Positions 25,172 through 32,775 of a stretch of 38,525 bases of DNA are shown here, piece after piece. The DNA comes from Bacteroidota bacterium (GTDB taxonomy: Bacteria > Bacteroidota > Bacteroidia > Bacteroidales > CAIXZF01). Every line of letters starts with the position of its first letter. Positions within the stretch are counted from its first letter, which is position 1. The stretch spans positions 1 to 38,525 of the forward strand of contig JAKLIX010000025.1 of the NCBI GenBank assembly GCA_022709385.1. The letters are read 5' to 3'. Under the pieces are notes generated by a model that saw only the letters and a list, made by a program, of their open reading frames with translations, made no database searches and was not told the origin of the DNA. Both the position numbers and the translations under genes were made by a program.

Positions 25172-27322
25172 TTACTTCTGGACAATAACCTTTCCGGACT
25201 GGTGAAGTGTATCACCTTCAAGGATATAATAATAAATACCGGCAGGGACCATGCCGTCATTTGTATCCCAGACAACGCTAACTGCGTCATTTACCGAAGG
25301 GAATATTGTTTTTTCAAATATCCTTTGACCACAGGAATTACAGATAATGAACCTTGAAATGGCATTACACGATTGACTAAATCTGAAAATAATAGCAGAT
25401 TTGCCGGGATTTGGCGTTATGGTGACAGCTTGTGAATGATGGATTGAGTCAGGAATACAGATGACATTATTGAATGATACGATTGTCACTCCGCTGCCTG
25501 AAATAACAATGCGCCCGTCAGATGATGTCCGCATCACTCCTCCTGATTTGATCATGGCGGGCAAAGACTGGCAATCGTCAAAGTATGTCCAGTTATTGTT
25601 TTTGAATGCACCTATTCCCTGATGTGCTGTAGATACCCACAAACTACTGTCAGGTGCCATGGTAATGTACTCAATGAGATCTTCCTGAAGTCCGGAATTA
25701 TTGGCAGAGTATACTGCCCAGTTGGTGCCGTCAAAATGCACAAGTCCTGAGGAATCTGTTCCGATCCAATAATGATTCAGGTGGTCGATACAGATGTCAG
25801 CTATCCTGTTTGATGGAAGGCCTGAATTTGAAGAATTATAAATAGAATATGGGCCGTAATTGCATTGAACCAGACCGGCTGTTGCTGTTGCTACCCAAAA
25901 TGTGGTATTGTTTTCAGGTAAAATTCTTCTTATACTACAGCTTGGATTTGGAAGCTGCAGCATGTTGCTGAAAATATTGGTTGTTTTAAGTTGTACACTG
26001 CCATTTTTGAATCCGATAAGCAGCCGGTTGTTTTTATCTACAGCCATTGCAGTGATAGAGTCGGAGCTGATCGAGCTGTTTTGGGTATTGAAATTCTGCC
26101 AGTTCCCGGCTTGCCGAACCCAAAGGCCCTGATTTCCTGTACCCAGGTAAAGGTTTGAACTACCGTCGACAGCAATGGAAGTAGTTGATGCTCCGCTGAT
26201 CGGAGAGTTAAGTGGGGTAATGTTTTCCCAGACGGTGTCGTTGTAACTTACTGCAAATGATTCATGTACCTTATGAAGGTTCGTTGCAAACCATACTTTC
26301 CCCTGTGTATCATCAAATGCAATATCAAATACCCTGTTACTGATAAGATCAGGAGCCAGGGTATAGTTCGTTATATTCAACCCGGAAATCCGGTCCACCC
26401 CGTCAAACCTCATACCTGTTAAAATTTCCCCGTTCTTTCTGACCAGGTGAATGATAATGTCTGGACCGGTCAGCAATGGGTTGGCAGGGTGTGGGAAGCA
26501 GGAAGTTCCATCGAAAAGGATCAGCCCTGACCGGGCACTGATCCATGCAGTATTATTTGCTTCCATACTCAGGTAATAACCATAGGTTCCCGGAGAAGAA
26601 AAAGTAGTCCGGAGTGTCCAGTTTATCCCGTCATAACTATATAAACGACTACTTGTCAGTACCCATAATATTCCTGAATCATCAATAGCGATGGATTGTG
26701 GATAAATTGGAAGCGGAAAAGCGAAGGTGTTGTAATGTGTCCAATCAGTACCATCAAATTTATATATCCCGTCAAAGTCCGGAAGTGCCCATACAGTACC
26801 TGCGGTATCAACCTCTATATCCTTTATCCATCCTGAGGGCTGAGCAATGAGATTTCCCGTAAGATAACTCCATCCTCCCGCGTCTATTTTTAAAACTTTG
26901 CCATCAAATAAACCCGCATAAAGCGCATGGGTGTGGTTTGAATAATGCAGTGCTGTAATACTTGATACTAATATTGAATTCTGGGGGGTGTATTTGATCC
27001 AGTTATTTCCCTGCCAGTGTATCAAACCACAGTAGGTTCCAATCCATATACCACCTGCAGAATCTTTTGCCAATCCGTGGATCTGAATCTCATCGAATCC
27101 TGAGTTTTGCCGGTTATAAAAGTATTGCAGGCCGTTTATAGTATTTAAACAACATAAACCTCCATATTCGCTGGCAATTAAAACAGCAGTATCAAGATCA
27201 AGAAAGCATGTCAGATTATGGTAATAGGGTGGAAATGTGCTTATCTGGTTTATGCTTTGCGGATATAGCGGATACTGACTAATAATAGAGTATGCAATAA
27301 TTAAGATTTGTATTGATTTCAT
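25172..27322 (-). CDS. Secreted beta-propeller protein with T9SS sorting domain (cassette copy B)
   Basis: From the ATG at 27322 this is a 716-residue exported protein with a signal peptide (MKSIQILIIAYSIISQYPLY). The body is made of repeated blades of the kind WIGT..GL..W.G.NW..Y and WAVYSANNSGL, similar to the two-component-regulator propeller repeats, here without any kinase domain. The C-terminal about 75 residues (from ITPNPGKSAIIFRF to GKVIVQK) are a T9SS type A sorting domain with VPAGIYYY. It is probably a cell-surface or released propeller that binds a ligand or partner; no enzyme motif was seen. It is a paralogue of the gene at 29348-31480 along its whole length. The start at 27343 would be TTG and was rejected. 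Confidence 0.88.
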   Translation of the reverse strand: MKSIQILIIAYSIISQYPLYPQSINQISTFPPYYHNLTCFLDLDTAVLIASEYGGLCCLNTINGLQYFYNRQNSGFDEIQIHGLAKDSAGGIWIGTYCGLIHWQGNNWIKYTPQNSILVSSITALHYSNHTHALYAGLFDGKVLKIDAGGWSYLTGNLIAQPSGWIKDIEVDTAGTVWALPDFDGIYKFDGTDWTHYNTFAFPLPIYPQSIAIDDSGILWVLTSSRLYSYDGINWTLRTTFSSPGTYGYYLSMEANNTAWISARSGLILFDGTSCFPHPANPLLTGPDIIIHLVRKNGEILTGMRFDGVDRISGLNITNYTLAPDLISNRVFDIAFDDTQGKVWFATNLHKVHESFAVSYNDTVWENITPLNSPISGASTTSIAVDGSSNLYLGTGNQGLWVRQAGNWQNFNTQNSSISSDSITAMAVDKNNRLLIGFKNGSVQLKTTNIFSNMLQLPNPSCSIRRILPENNTTFWVATATAGLVQCNYGPYSIYNSSNSGLPSNRIADICIDHLNHYWIGTDSSGLVHFDGTNWAVYSANNSGLQEDLIEYITMAPDSSLWVSTAHQGIGAFKNNNWTYFDDCQSLPAMIKSGGVMRTSSDGRIVISGSGVTIVSFNNVICIPDSIHHSQAVTITPNPGKSAIIFRFSQSCNAISRFIICNSCGQRIFEKTIFPSVNDAVSVVWDTNDGMVPAGIYYYILEGDTLHQSGKVIVQK

Positions 27323-27749
27323 CTGCTCATATTTTTTACACAATGGTCAGATGGAATATCCGTATATGATCATCTTCAGTTTGTATGAACGATAGTCCTT
27401 ATGGAAATTTCATCTGTTAATAATTTTGATTTCAATTGTCTGATAGAATACCCATGTATTTATTACTCAACATTGCCAGGTTTGAGAATGCAAAGCTGAT
27501 TACTATACTGAATCTTAGCGAAAATGCGAAGCAATTTTCGGTTATGCCGACACAGAATGGTTTTCCGAAAATATGGACTACAGCGGTGTACGGCATTACT
27601 CATACTAAACAGCTTTGCTGATGCAAACCTGTCAAGTATGAGTGAAGATTCTTTATACCGATGACTTTGGATGCACATTTTTCGCATTCCTGTATTCTTT
27701 CAGTATATACGGAAACATTTGCCTTCGGACTGGTAAATAGTATTAAAAA
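27323..27749. other. Spacer splitting cassette copy B
   Basis: The 427-nt gap separates the small Cys-rich gene from its propeller gene. In the paralogous cassette this gap is only 74 nt to the ATG. Most of the excess is the nested MITE at 27504-27707. No gene was seen. Confidence 0.65.
27504..27707. mobile_element. Nested MITE: ACTGAA-type element with a TA-MITE inside
   Basis: The outer element starts TATACTGAATCTTAGCG and ends CTTTCAGTATA. It is the reverse complement of the 102-bp element at 32931-33032 in both halves. Between CAATTTTCG and AGATTCTTTATAC about 110 nt are inserted (27541-27653). The insert matches the reverse complement of the 28512-28616 element, including GCGGTGTACGGCATTACTC and the CAAGTATGAG end. 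Confidence 0.75.
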
Positions 27750-28136
27750 CTAATCCATTTCGATGATAAAAGTATCTCCCCAATCATACCAATGTTCCTC
27801 AACATATTTATAACAACATTCTGTATTATATTGATCGAAGAATTTAACCTCAATTTTCACTGTTCCCGGGGGACCAATAAATCCAACTTCACAATTGGTG
27901 GCATCAATCCAATAGGTTGTTGTCTGAGAATACTGTCCATAATAATAGCCGTCACATTTTTTTCCGTAAGCATCTATAAATGTAATAATAATTTCCAGAT
28001 TAAAGGGATCTGAACAATCGGTGGTGCACACCTCAGGTATTTTTACACCAATATTTTGTACTTGTGAAGATGCAGTAAAGCAATTCAACGTTAATAGGAT
28101 GATTAATAAGCTGATAAGATTGATTTTTGTTTTCAT
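27750..28136 (-). CDS. Small Cys-rich exported protein (cassette copy B)
   Basis: This 128-residue protein has a signal peptide (MKTKINLISLLIILLTLNCFTASSQ) and a compact mature domain with six Cys: VCTTDC, KKC, TNC and ECC. It ends with HWYDWGDTFIIEMD. I do not recognise a family. It is clearly related to the product of 31555-31953: all six Cys and the CC and YDW motifs align. The pattern suggests a secreted beta-rich fold with three disulphides. It has no T9SS tail, so it may stay in the periplasm or reach the surface with its neighbour. It lies upstream of the propeller gene on the same strand, separated by a MITE. The function is unknown. Confidence 0.75.
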   Translation of the reverse strand: MKTKINLISLLIILLTLNCFTASSQVQNIGVKIPEVCTTDCSDPFNLEIIITFIDAYGKKCDGYYYGQYSQTTTYWIDATNCEVGFIGPPGTVKIEVKFFDQYNTECCYKYVEEHWYDWGDTFIIEMD

Positions 28137-28511
28137 ACTCCTGGGTCTTTATTGGTTTGATATGGAATTGAATATTAGAACTGACGAAATTATATGCTCC
28201 CTCTCAAAAAATTTACAATTGCAAAGCTTCCAAGAACCAGTATAAATCATATAAAGCGATGATGTTACAGGCTTCATTGCTACTCAATTGGTCAAAGCAG
28301 GATTTGTCGGGAAGTGAAGGCCGGGCAGGTTTGGGATATAAGCCCGGATTCTGTGGTTATAGTTGTTTAGAGATGTACCAGAGCAACAAGATTTCTGCTT
28401 TGGGCACATAAATTTATAACATAAAAAGTAAAATGTCCCACTTATGTTGAAAAATAATTTTAATCCCTCCACATTCGTATCCGTGGCCCGGTCATATTGA
28501 ATTGAGGGATT

Positions 28512-28616
28512 TATACTCATACTTGACAGGTTTGCGAATGCAAAGCTGTTTAGTATGAGTAATGCCGTACACCGCTGGAATGTTTATTTTTCGCAATCCC
28601 ATTCCGTGTCGGTATA
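28512..28616. mobile_element. TA-MITE, intact reference copy
   Basis: A 105-bp stretch, TATACTCATACTTGAC...GTCGGTATA, interrupts the R1 block exactly where R3 has the uninterrupted TTTACTTG. The empty site has one TA; the filled site has TA at both ends. The left half folds as a hairpin (CTCATAC with GTATGAG, inner TTTGC with GCAAA). Short imperfect inverted ends (TACTCA and TACCGA) and the TA duplication resemble MITEs mobilised by IS630/Tc1-type transposases. Confidence 0.75.
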
Positions 28617-28652
28617 CTTGTTTCTTAATCGACCATTACCCAGGTACGGAAC

Positions 28653-28678
28653 GATGCTTCGACTGCGCTCAGCATGAC
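28653..28678. repeat. GCTTCGACTCCGC dispersed repeat, copy 2
   Basis: GATGCTTCGACTGCGCTC followed by AGCATGAC; it forms the end of the R1 block and recurs at 4619, 28859, 29225, 29323, 32727 and 38351. Confidence 0.65.
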
Positions 28679-28710
28679 TACTCATAAGACCTTAGTCCTT
28701 AAAAAATTAA

Positions 28711-28740
28711 CTCAACTTCTAAACCAATAAACTCCTAAAC
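28711..28740. repeat. CTCAACTTCTAAACC dispersed repeat, copy 1
   Basis: A 30-nt direct repeat starting CTCAACTTCTAAACC and ending CCTAAAC. Other copies are at 28795-28824, 29088-29115, 29258-29288 and 32776-32805. They lie in the same orientation and often next to GTAG hairpins or GCTTCGAC repeats. Confidence 0.65.
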
Positions 28741-28756
28741 CGGTCTCCGGCCGGGA

Positions 28757-28781
28757 AGGACACGATAAATCGTGTCTCTAC
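28757..28781 (-). repeat. GTAG-footed REP-like hairpin, copy 2
   Basis: On the minus strand it reads GTAGAGACACGATTTATCG and continues GTGTCC. The 8-bp arms GACACGAT and ATCGTGTC pair around a 2-nt loop. Related to 7998-8025 and 32749-32773. Confidence 0.65.
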
Positions 28782-28794
28782 TAAATTCAAACAA

Positions 28795-28824
28795 CCCAAC
28801 TTCTAAACCAATAAACCCCTAAAC
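28795..28824. repeat. CTCAACTTCTAAACC dispersed repeat, copy 2
   Basis: Reads CCCAACTTCTAAACC and ends CCCCTAAAC, followed by ATCCGGGAACTG as in the other copies that continue GCCGGGAA. Confidence 0.6.
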
Positions 28825-28858
28825 CAGCATCCATCCGGGAACTGTTTCCGTATGAAAC

Positions 28859-28884
28859 GATGCTTCGACTTCGATTAGAATGAG
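28859..28884. repeat. GCTTCGACTCCGC dispersed repeat, copy 3 (diverged)
   Basis: GATGCTTCGACTTCGATTAG followed by AATGAG; a decayed copy of the same motif. Confidence 0.5.
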
Positions 28885-28900
28885 AAACCCGGAACAATGC

Positions 28901-28964
28901 TTCTCCACGCCCGGCCTTTAAAACCACGGATCCGCCGCGGCGGACACGGAGTTATGCACGGAGT
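28901..28964. repeat. CTCCACGCCCGGCC dispersed repeat with embedded palindrome
   Basis: It shares TTCTCCACGCCCGGCCTTT and GTTATGCACGGAGT with 32509-32562. In this copy a perfect 14-bp palindrome (TCCGCCGCGGCGGA, 28931-28944) replaces a few bases of the other copy. Confidence 0.6.
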
Positions 28965-29001
28965 AGCCAAAAATGATTACTTTTCATGCATATTGAGTTT
29001 A

Positions 29002-29049
29002 GAAGTGAAGTAAGTAAAGAAATGAATTCCAACCTTTTAACTTCACTTC
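29002..29049. repeat. GAAGTGAAG/CTTCACTTC hairpin
   Basis: Perfect 9-bp arms around a 30-nt loop, followed on the + strand by AATTTTTT. It looks terminator-like for + strand transcription, but no + strand gene lies upstream. Confidence 0.4.
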
Positions 29050-29087
29050 AATTTTTTGCCTTCATTTTTCTCACTTCTTTCAAATAC

Positions 29088-29115
29088 TCAACGTCTAAAC
29101 CAATAAACACCTATA
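29088..29115. repeat. CTCAACTTCTAAACC dispersed repeat, copy 3 (variant)
   Basis: CTCAACGTCTAAACC, continuing AATAAACACCTA; followed after about 20 nt by AGAATTAATTGAACC and the ACATAG hairpin, the same order as at 32776-32878. Confidence 0.55.
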
Positions 29116-29135
29116 CTGTAAACTAGAATTAATTG

Positions 29136-29189
29136 AACCACATAGGACACATAGGGTAAACATCTATGTGATCTATGTTCCTATGTGTT
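29136..29189. repeat. ACATAG hairpin repeat, copy 2
   Basis: AACCACATAGGACACATAGG pairs imperfectly with CTATGTGATCTATGTTCC and ATGTGTT around a short A/T loop. Its left flank GAATTAATTG is shared with copy 3. Confidence 0.7.
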
Positions 29190-29224
29190 GAACAATAAGG
29201 AAATTAATACGCTCAGTCGAAAAC

Positions 29225-29250
29225 AATGCTTCGACTCCGCTCAGCATGAC
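29225..29250. repeat. GCTTCGACTCCGC dispersed repeat, copy 4
   Basis: AATGCTTCGACTCCGCTC followed by AGCATGAC, the most consensus-like copy in this window. Confidence 0.65.
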
Positions 29251-29257
29251 AGCTAAA

Positions 29258-29288
29258 CTCAACTTCTAAACCAACAAACCCCTAAACC
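29258..29288. repeat. CTCAACTTCTAAACC dispersed repeat, copy 4
   Basis: CTCAACTTCTAAACCAACAA followed by ACCCCTAAACC; followed by GGCTTCCAGCCGGGAA, a small hairpin also seen after copy 1 (GGTCTCCGGCCGGGAA). Confidence 0.6.
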
Positions 29289-29322
29289 GGCTTCCAGCCG
29301 GGAAACGGATCCCGGTGCGAAA

Positions 29323-29349
29323 CGATGCTTCGGCTCCGCTTCAGCATTC
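29323..29349. repeat. GCTTCGACTCCGC dispersed repeat, copy 5
   Basis: GATGCTTCGGCTCCGCTTCA, running into the stop codon of the propeller gene at 29348. The repeat thus abuts the coding sequence and may provide its 3' end. Confidence 0.55.
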
Positions 29350-31480
29350 ACTTCTGCACCACCACCTTTCCGGATTGCCGGATGTTTTCCCCGATAAGTG
29401 TATAAAAATAAATACCTGCAGGGACAGGGTTTTCATCTGTATCCCACATCACAGTCACCTCACCGCCGATTCCTGATAAAACCGGACGGCTGAAAACCTG
29501 CTGCCCGCATGTGTTGTAGATACTGAACTTACAGGATGTAACAGCAGGAGAAAGGAAACTGAACTGTATTGTTCCTGAACCGGGGTTGGGAAACGGATTT
29601 GTCATCGTGGGTTTGGATATAACCGGCTGGTTTGTGGTGAGATAATCGAAGGAGATTATGTTTAGTCCGTCTGAAGCCAGGCATATTTTCCCGTTCGGAA
29701 AGGTTTTCATCCTGTGATTGCCTATCAGCGGCACATTGCATTGCAAATTTGTCCAGGTGGACCCATCGAATATGGATACACCTTCATAGGAACTGCTTGC
29801 ATAACCCATCCAAACCGTACTATCCGGTGCTACAGTAATAGAAATCAGGTTGTTGTAAAATAAACCTGAATTCGATGAATTAAAAGTTGTCCAGTTCTGG
29901 CCGTCGTAAAGGCCCAAACCTGCATTGGTCGCTATCCAGCAACGGTTCAGGTGATCCACGGTTAAATCTTTGACGGTATTTGAAGGTATTCCTGAGTTGG
30001 TTGTGTTGAAAACATTAAACCCGCTGTAGTTACAGTAGATCAGCCCGGAGGAATCTGTTGATGCCCAGAACGCTGAAGCGTTGACCGGTACAATATGGTT
30101 GATGACGGAACTGACAAGAGGATTATTAAGAAGGGTATAAAAGTTTCCATTTACAAAATATTGGATTTGACCCTTAGCGTTTCCGACCAATAAGCGGTTA
30201 AGGGAGTCCATGGCAAGGGACGAAATGCTTCCCGGGAAAAGGTTGCTGTTGGATGATGTGAAATTTGTCCATGTGTTACCCTGTTTCATCCAGATACCAT
30301 CATAGATTGTTCCGAGATACACAGTTGAATTACTGTCAACAGCAACAGCACTGGTAGTTATCTGGGCAATGGGGGTATTGGTATTGTTGAAATGTTCCCA
30401 GACAGTACCATCGAAACTCAGGAGAAAGGTGGGTTTATCCGCACCTCCGGTTGCAAACCAGACCTTTGCTTGCACCTTGTCGTAAGCAATATCTTTAAAA
30501 ACAGATGCGTCAAACTCAGGAGTCAGAGGGAAATGCGTAACATTCATTCCATCAGCATAATCAACGCCATAATACCTCATGCCTGTCCACAGCTTCTGAT
30601 CTTTACCTTTCAGGTGATACCGTAAACGGATGTCCGTCAGTACTGAATTAACCGGATGATAGCTGAAGGTTATACCATTGAAAACATACAGGCCCTGGTA
30701 GCCACTCACCCATTTTGTGTTATTTTCCTCAATACTGATATGATGCATGTTGGTAGGACAACCAGGGTGATTTGTCCAGGAAGTGCCATTAAAGCTTAAA
30801 AACTTAATGATTAATGCAAGCCATACGATACCGGCCGAGTCAACAGCTACATCAAATACACGACTGTTGACCAGACTGTTGCTTTGATTGTAATGTTGCC
30901 AATTCAGGCCGTCAAACATATAAATACCTGTGCCAAATTGGCAAGCCGCCCATATATTCCCGTTCAGGTCAATCTCTACATCATGCACTCTGGCAGCGGG
31001 CATCGTCCCATTCAGGCCAAATACAAAGCTCCAGCCGGATGAATCAATTTTTATGACACCTCCGCTCACCAAACCCAGGAACAATGCATTGAGCGGTTCA
31101 CAATACCGTATGGCAGAAACACCCGAATGCAGGATGGAGTTTTGTGGTGTAAAGACTGTCCAGTTATTTCCCTGCCATTTAACTAGTCCGCAGTTGGTCC
31201 CTATCCAGATTGATCCGTCCTGGCATTTTTCAAGAGCAAGGATGCCATTCCCCACTAAACCCGAATTACATTGATTAAAATAGCTTACCTGAAGGTTTGT
31301 TTTATTTATGCATGATATCCCGCCGGATGATGAACCAACAAGAATGGCAGTGTCAAGGTCGAGCATACTGTGAATTCCATCATCATATTTGGGAAAGCAT
31401 TGCCACTGAAGAATTGCTTGAGCCGACAGAATATTGGGTAAGGCAAAAATGATTATAAAAAACAAGCTTTTCTTTTTCAT
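29348..31480 (-). CDS. Secreted beta-propeller protein with T9SS sorting domain (cassette copy A)
   Basis: From the ATG at 31480 the product is 710 residues with a clear signal peptide (MKKKSLFFIIIFALPNILSA). Blades repeat the pattern IWIGT..GL..W.GNNW..F and WIATNAGLGLYDGQNW, the type of two-component-regulator propeller repeats found outside kinases. The last ~80 residues, from FPNPGSGTIQFSF to GKVVVQK, form the T9SS type A sorting domain with VPAGIYFY. It is the full-length paralogue of the 25172-27322 gene; shared landmarks include LDLDTA.L, GLVKWQGNNW and QSGKV.VQK. It lies 59-74 nt after its Cys-rich partner and probably shares its mRNA. No catalytic residues were found; a sensor- or adhesin-like surface role is inferred. 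Confidence 0.88.
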   Translation of the reverse strand: MKKKSLFFIIIFALPNILSAQAILQWQCFPKYDDGIHSMLDLDTAILVGSSSGGISCINKTNLQVSYFNQCNSGLVGNGILALEKCQDGSIWIGTNCGLVKWQGNNWTVFTPQNSILHSGVSAIRYCEPLNALFLGLVSGGVIKIDSSGWSFVFGLNGTMPAARVHDVEIDLNGNIWAACQFGTGIYMFDGLNWQHYNQSNSLVNSRVFDVAVDSAGIVWLALIIKFLSFNGTSWTNHPGCPTNMHHISIEENNTKWVSGYQGLYVFNGITFSYHPVNSVLTDIRLRYHLKGKDQKLWTGMRYYGVDYADGMNVTHFPLTPEFDASVFKDIAYDKVQAKVWFATGGADKPTFLLSFDGTVWEHFNNTNTPIAQITTSAVAVDSNSTVYLGTIYDGIWMKQGNTWTNFTSSNSNLFPGSISSLAMDSLNRLLVGNAKGQIQYFVNGNFYTLLNNPLVSSVINHIVPVNASAFWASTDSSGLIYCNYSGFNVFNTTNSGIPSNTVKDLTVDHLNRCWIATNAGLGLYDGQNWTTFNSSNSGLFYNNLISITVAPDSTVWMGYASSSYEGVSIFDGSTWTNLQCNVPLIGNHRMKTFPNGKICLASDGLNIISFDYLTTNQPVISKPTMTNPFPNPGSGTIQFSFLSPAVTSCKFSIYNTCGQQVFSRPVLSGIGGEVTVMWDTDENPVPAGIYFYTLIGENIRQSGKVVVQK

Positions 31481-31496
31481 GTTTATTTGCTTCAAT

Positions 31497-31530
31497 AAGG
31501 ATGCAATTTGCGAGAGACCGGTGCATCCTT
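31497..31530 (-). promoter_or_regulatory. Hairpin between Cys-rich gene and propeller gene
   Basis: Perfect 9-bp arms AAGGATGCA and TGCATCCTT enclose a 16-nt loop in the 74-nt gap before the propeller ATG. There is no T-tract. It could set different levels for the two coding parts of one mRNA (processing or pausing site). Confidence 0.4.
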
Positions 31531-31554
31531 TATTTTTACCTCTGGTGGTATGCT

Positions 31555-31953
31555 TTATTCACAGTTTTCAAGTTCGATATAAAATGGAGGGTTTCCCGAC
31601 CAATCATACAAGTTACTATCTAATATACCCTCACAGCATTTGTGACCTTGTGAATCTTTTGTCCATATATATATCCATATTGGTGCGGGTAAGCTTGCAT
31701 TACAGTCGTCAAGAAAAAAGCAGTAGGTCGTTTTTGTGACAAAATCAAAACATTCACTTTCAATCACACAATCTTCTTCCTGACCATCATCAATTATTAT
31801 TGTGAAGCAGATCGTGATTTGATCTTCACATTGTGATTGGCATGTTTCGTCAATGTAGACACAGACTTTATGAGGAGTCTGTGCACTTGATATCATTGAA
31901 GCACACAGTAATACAATTGTTAATGCCAGTGTATATATTCTATTTTTTTTCAT
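31555..31953 (-). CDS. Small Cys-rich exported protein (cassette copy A)
   Basis: The 132-residue protein has a signal peptide (MKKNRIYTLALTIVLLCASM, cleavage likely after ISSA). The mature domain has 11 Cys, including TCQSQC, TICF, EEDC, ESEC, DDC and HKCC, and ends with LYDWSGNPPFYIELENCE. I do not recognise the family. It aligns with the 27750-28136 product, sharing the Cys-x3-Cys, the CC pair and the YDW motif, with five Cys extra. The domain is short, acidic and beta-strand-like. It is the first gene of a two-gene unit with the propeller gene. A (CT)16 tract lies about 133 nt upstream of its start. Function unknown. Confidence 0.78.
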   Translation of the reverse strand: MKKNRIYTLALTIVLLCASMISSAQTPHKVCVYIDETCQSQCEDQITICFTIIIDDGQEEDCVIESECFDFVTKTTYCFFLDDCNASLPAPIWIYIWTKDSQGHKCCEGILDSNLYDWSGNPPFYIELENCE

Positions 31954-32083
31954 TTGTGCAAAGGTTTAAGGTTATATCGCCATTTCATTCACATATAAAA
32001 ACAAAATTTACTAAAGAACATTCATGCTTTATTTTATTGAGGCTATGGAGGATATAACTTTTCAACAAGGAGTAAGCGTTTGT

Positions 32084-32119
<36 letters not shown>

Positions 32120-32202
32120 GGGTATAGGCACTATAGAAGTACCTTCTGCCTGTAAGGCTCGGTAAATCTGATAAATCAATGCTTTTTTGGTCTGCATTGT
32201 TT

Positions 32203-32390
32203 TTCAATTGTGAGAAGCAGGAAAAATTATCCGGTAAGGTACACCGGGCAGGTTCAAGGCAACAGCCACGATTTCACCGGTGCGAGCAATTCGGGAATGA
32301 CAAGTCCTGAGGTATCCTGTTTCTGTTTTGCGTGCATAAATATACAACATAAAATAGTAAAATATCCCAATGGTGTTAAAAAACACCGGG
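32203..32390. repeat. Upstream repeat block, diverged copy R2
   Basis: It shares TCAATTG...GAAGCAGGA, CCGGGCAGGTT, GCATAAATAT.CAACATAAA and AGTAAAAT.TCCCA with the R1 and R3 blocks in the same order, but with many changes. Confidence 0.5.
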
Positions 32391-32508
32391 TAACATTTTG
32401 TTTTCCTAAAGGAAGCTGAATGAGGCAGATATGGGGTCATTCCGGTCCGCACCCATTGAAAAAAGGTGACTGCAATTGGTCGAATGCTTTGTGGGAAGCC
32501 TGGTATAT

Positions 32509-32562
32509 TTCTCCACGCCCGGCCTTTATAACCACGGAGTTACACGAAGTTATGCACGGAGT
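32509..32562. repeat. CTCCACGCCCGGCC dispersed repeat, copy 2
   Basis: TTCTCCACGCCCGGCCTTTA, then AACCACGGAGTTACACGAAG and TTATGCACGGAGT. It matches 28901-28964 without the 14-bp GC palindrome. Confidence 0.6.
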
Positions 32563-32658
32563 GGCTGGAGCGTGGATTATAATTGGACCCTTGAATTTGA
32601 ATCTTTTATTCACTTGAATTGAATCTTGGTTTTGTGATCTGGCACTTTATCTTTTAAA

Positions 32659-32712
32659 CCTGGAATTTGTCACTTATTTCCTGTCCTATTCTTTCCTGGG
32701 CCTTGGGTATTG
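32659..32712. repeat. ACCTGGAATTTGT dispersed repeat, copy 2
   Basis: Collinear with 25039-25092: ACCTGGAATTTGT, CCTATT and GGGCCTTGG at equal distances. Confidence 0.55.
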
Positions 32713-32726
32713 ATATATTGATAATT

Positions 32727-32749
32727 GATGCTTCGACTTCGCTTCTTCA
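32727..32749. repeat. GCTTCGACTCCGC dispersed repeat, copy 6
   Basis: GATGCTTCGACTTCGCTTC, directly joined to the GTAG hairpin at 32749-32773. Confidence 0.55.
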
Positions 32750-32773
32750 GGACACGATAAATCGTGTCCCTAC
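32749..32773 (-). repeat. GTAG-footed REP-like hairpin, copy 3
   Basis: The minus strand reads GTAGGGACACGATTTATCG and continues TGTCC. Arms GGACACGAT and ATCGTGTCC are 9 bp. Same family as 7998-8025 and 28757-28781. Confidence 0.65.
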
Positions 32774-32775
32774 TG

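Larger units (their letters stand above)
28258..28678. repeat. Upstream repeat block, copy R1
   Basis: From CGATGATGTTACAG through GCTTTGGGCACATAAATTT to the GCTTCGACTGCGCTC end, this block is nearly collinear with 38059-38377, except for the extra 28512-28616 element. A weaker third copy of its middle part is at 32203-32390. Each copy lies upstream of an exported-protein gene unit on the minus strand. Confidence 0.75.
28137..29347. other. Repeat-packed spacer R1
   Basis: These 1.2 kb hold no credible gene. They contain a short CT stub (28197-28205), a ~315-nt upstream block shared with R3 (28258-28678) carrying a MITE, GTAG hairpin, GCTTCGAC repeats, three CTCAACTTCTAAACC repeats plus a variant, a CCACGCCCGGCC repeat, an ACATAG hairpin and a 9-bp-arm hairpin at 29002-29049. 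Confidence 0.7.

Noticed and set aside
28284..28520. Short minus-strand open frame within block R1 and its likeness at 32204-32452
   Set aside because: It covers repeat DNA and is not conserved as protein between the copies; stops interrupt the R3 equivalent.
28700..29290. Possible CRISPR array from recurring 30-nt direct repeats
   Set aside because: Spacers between copies are 54 to several hundred nt and themselves contain other repeats; no Cas genes and no regular period.
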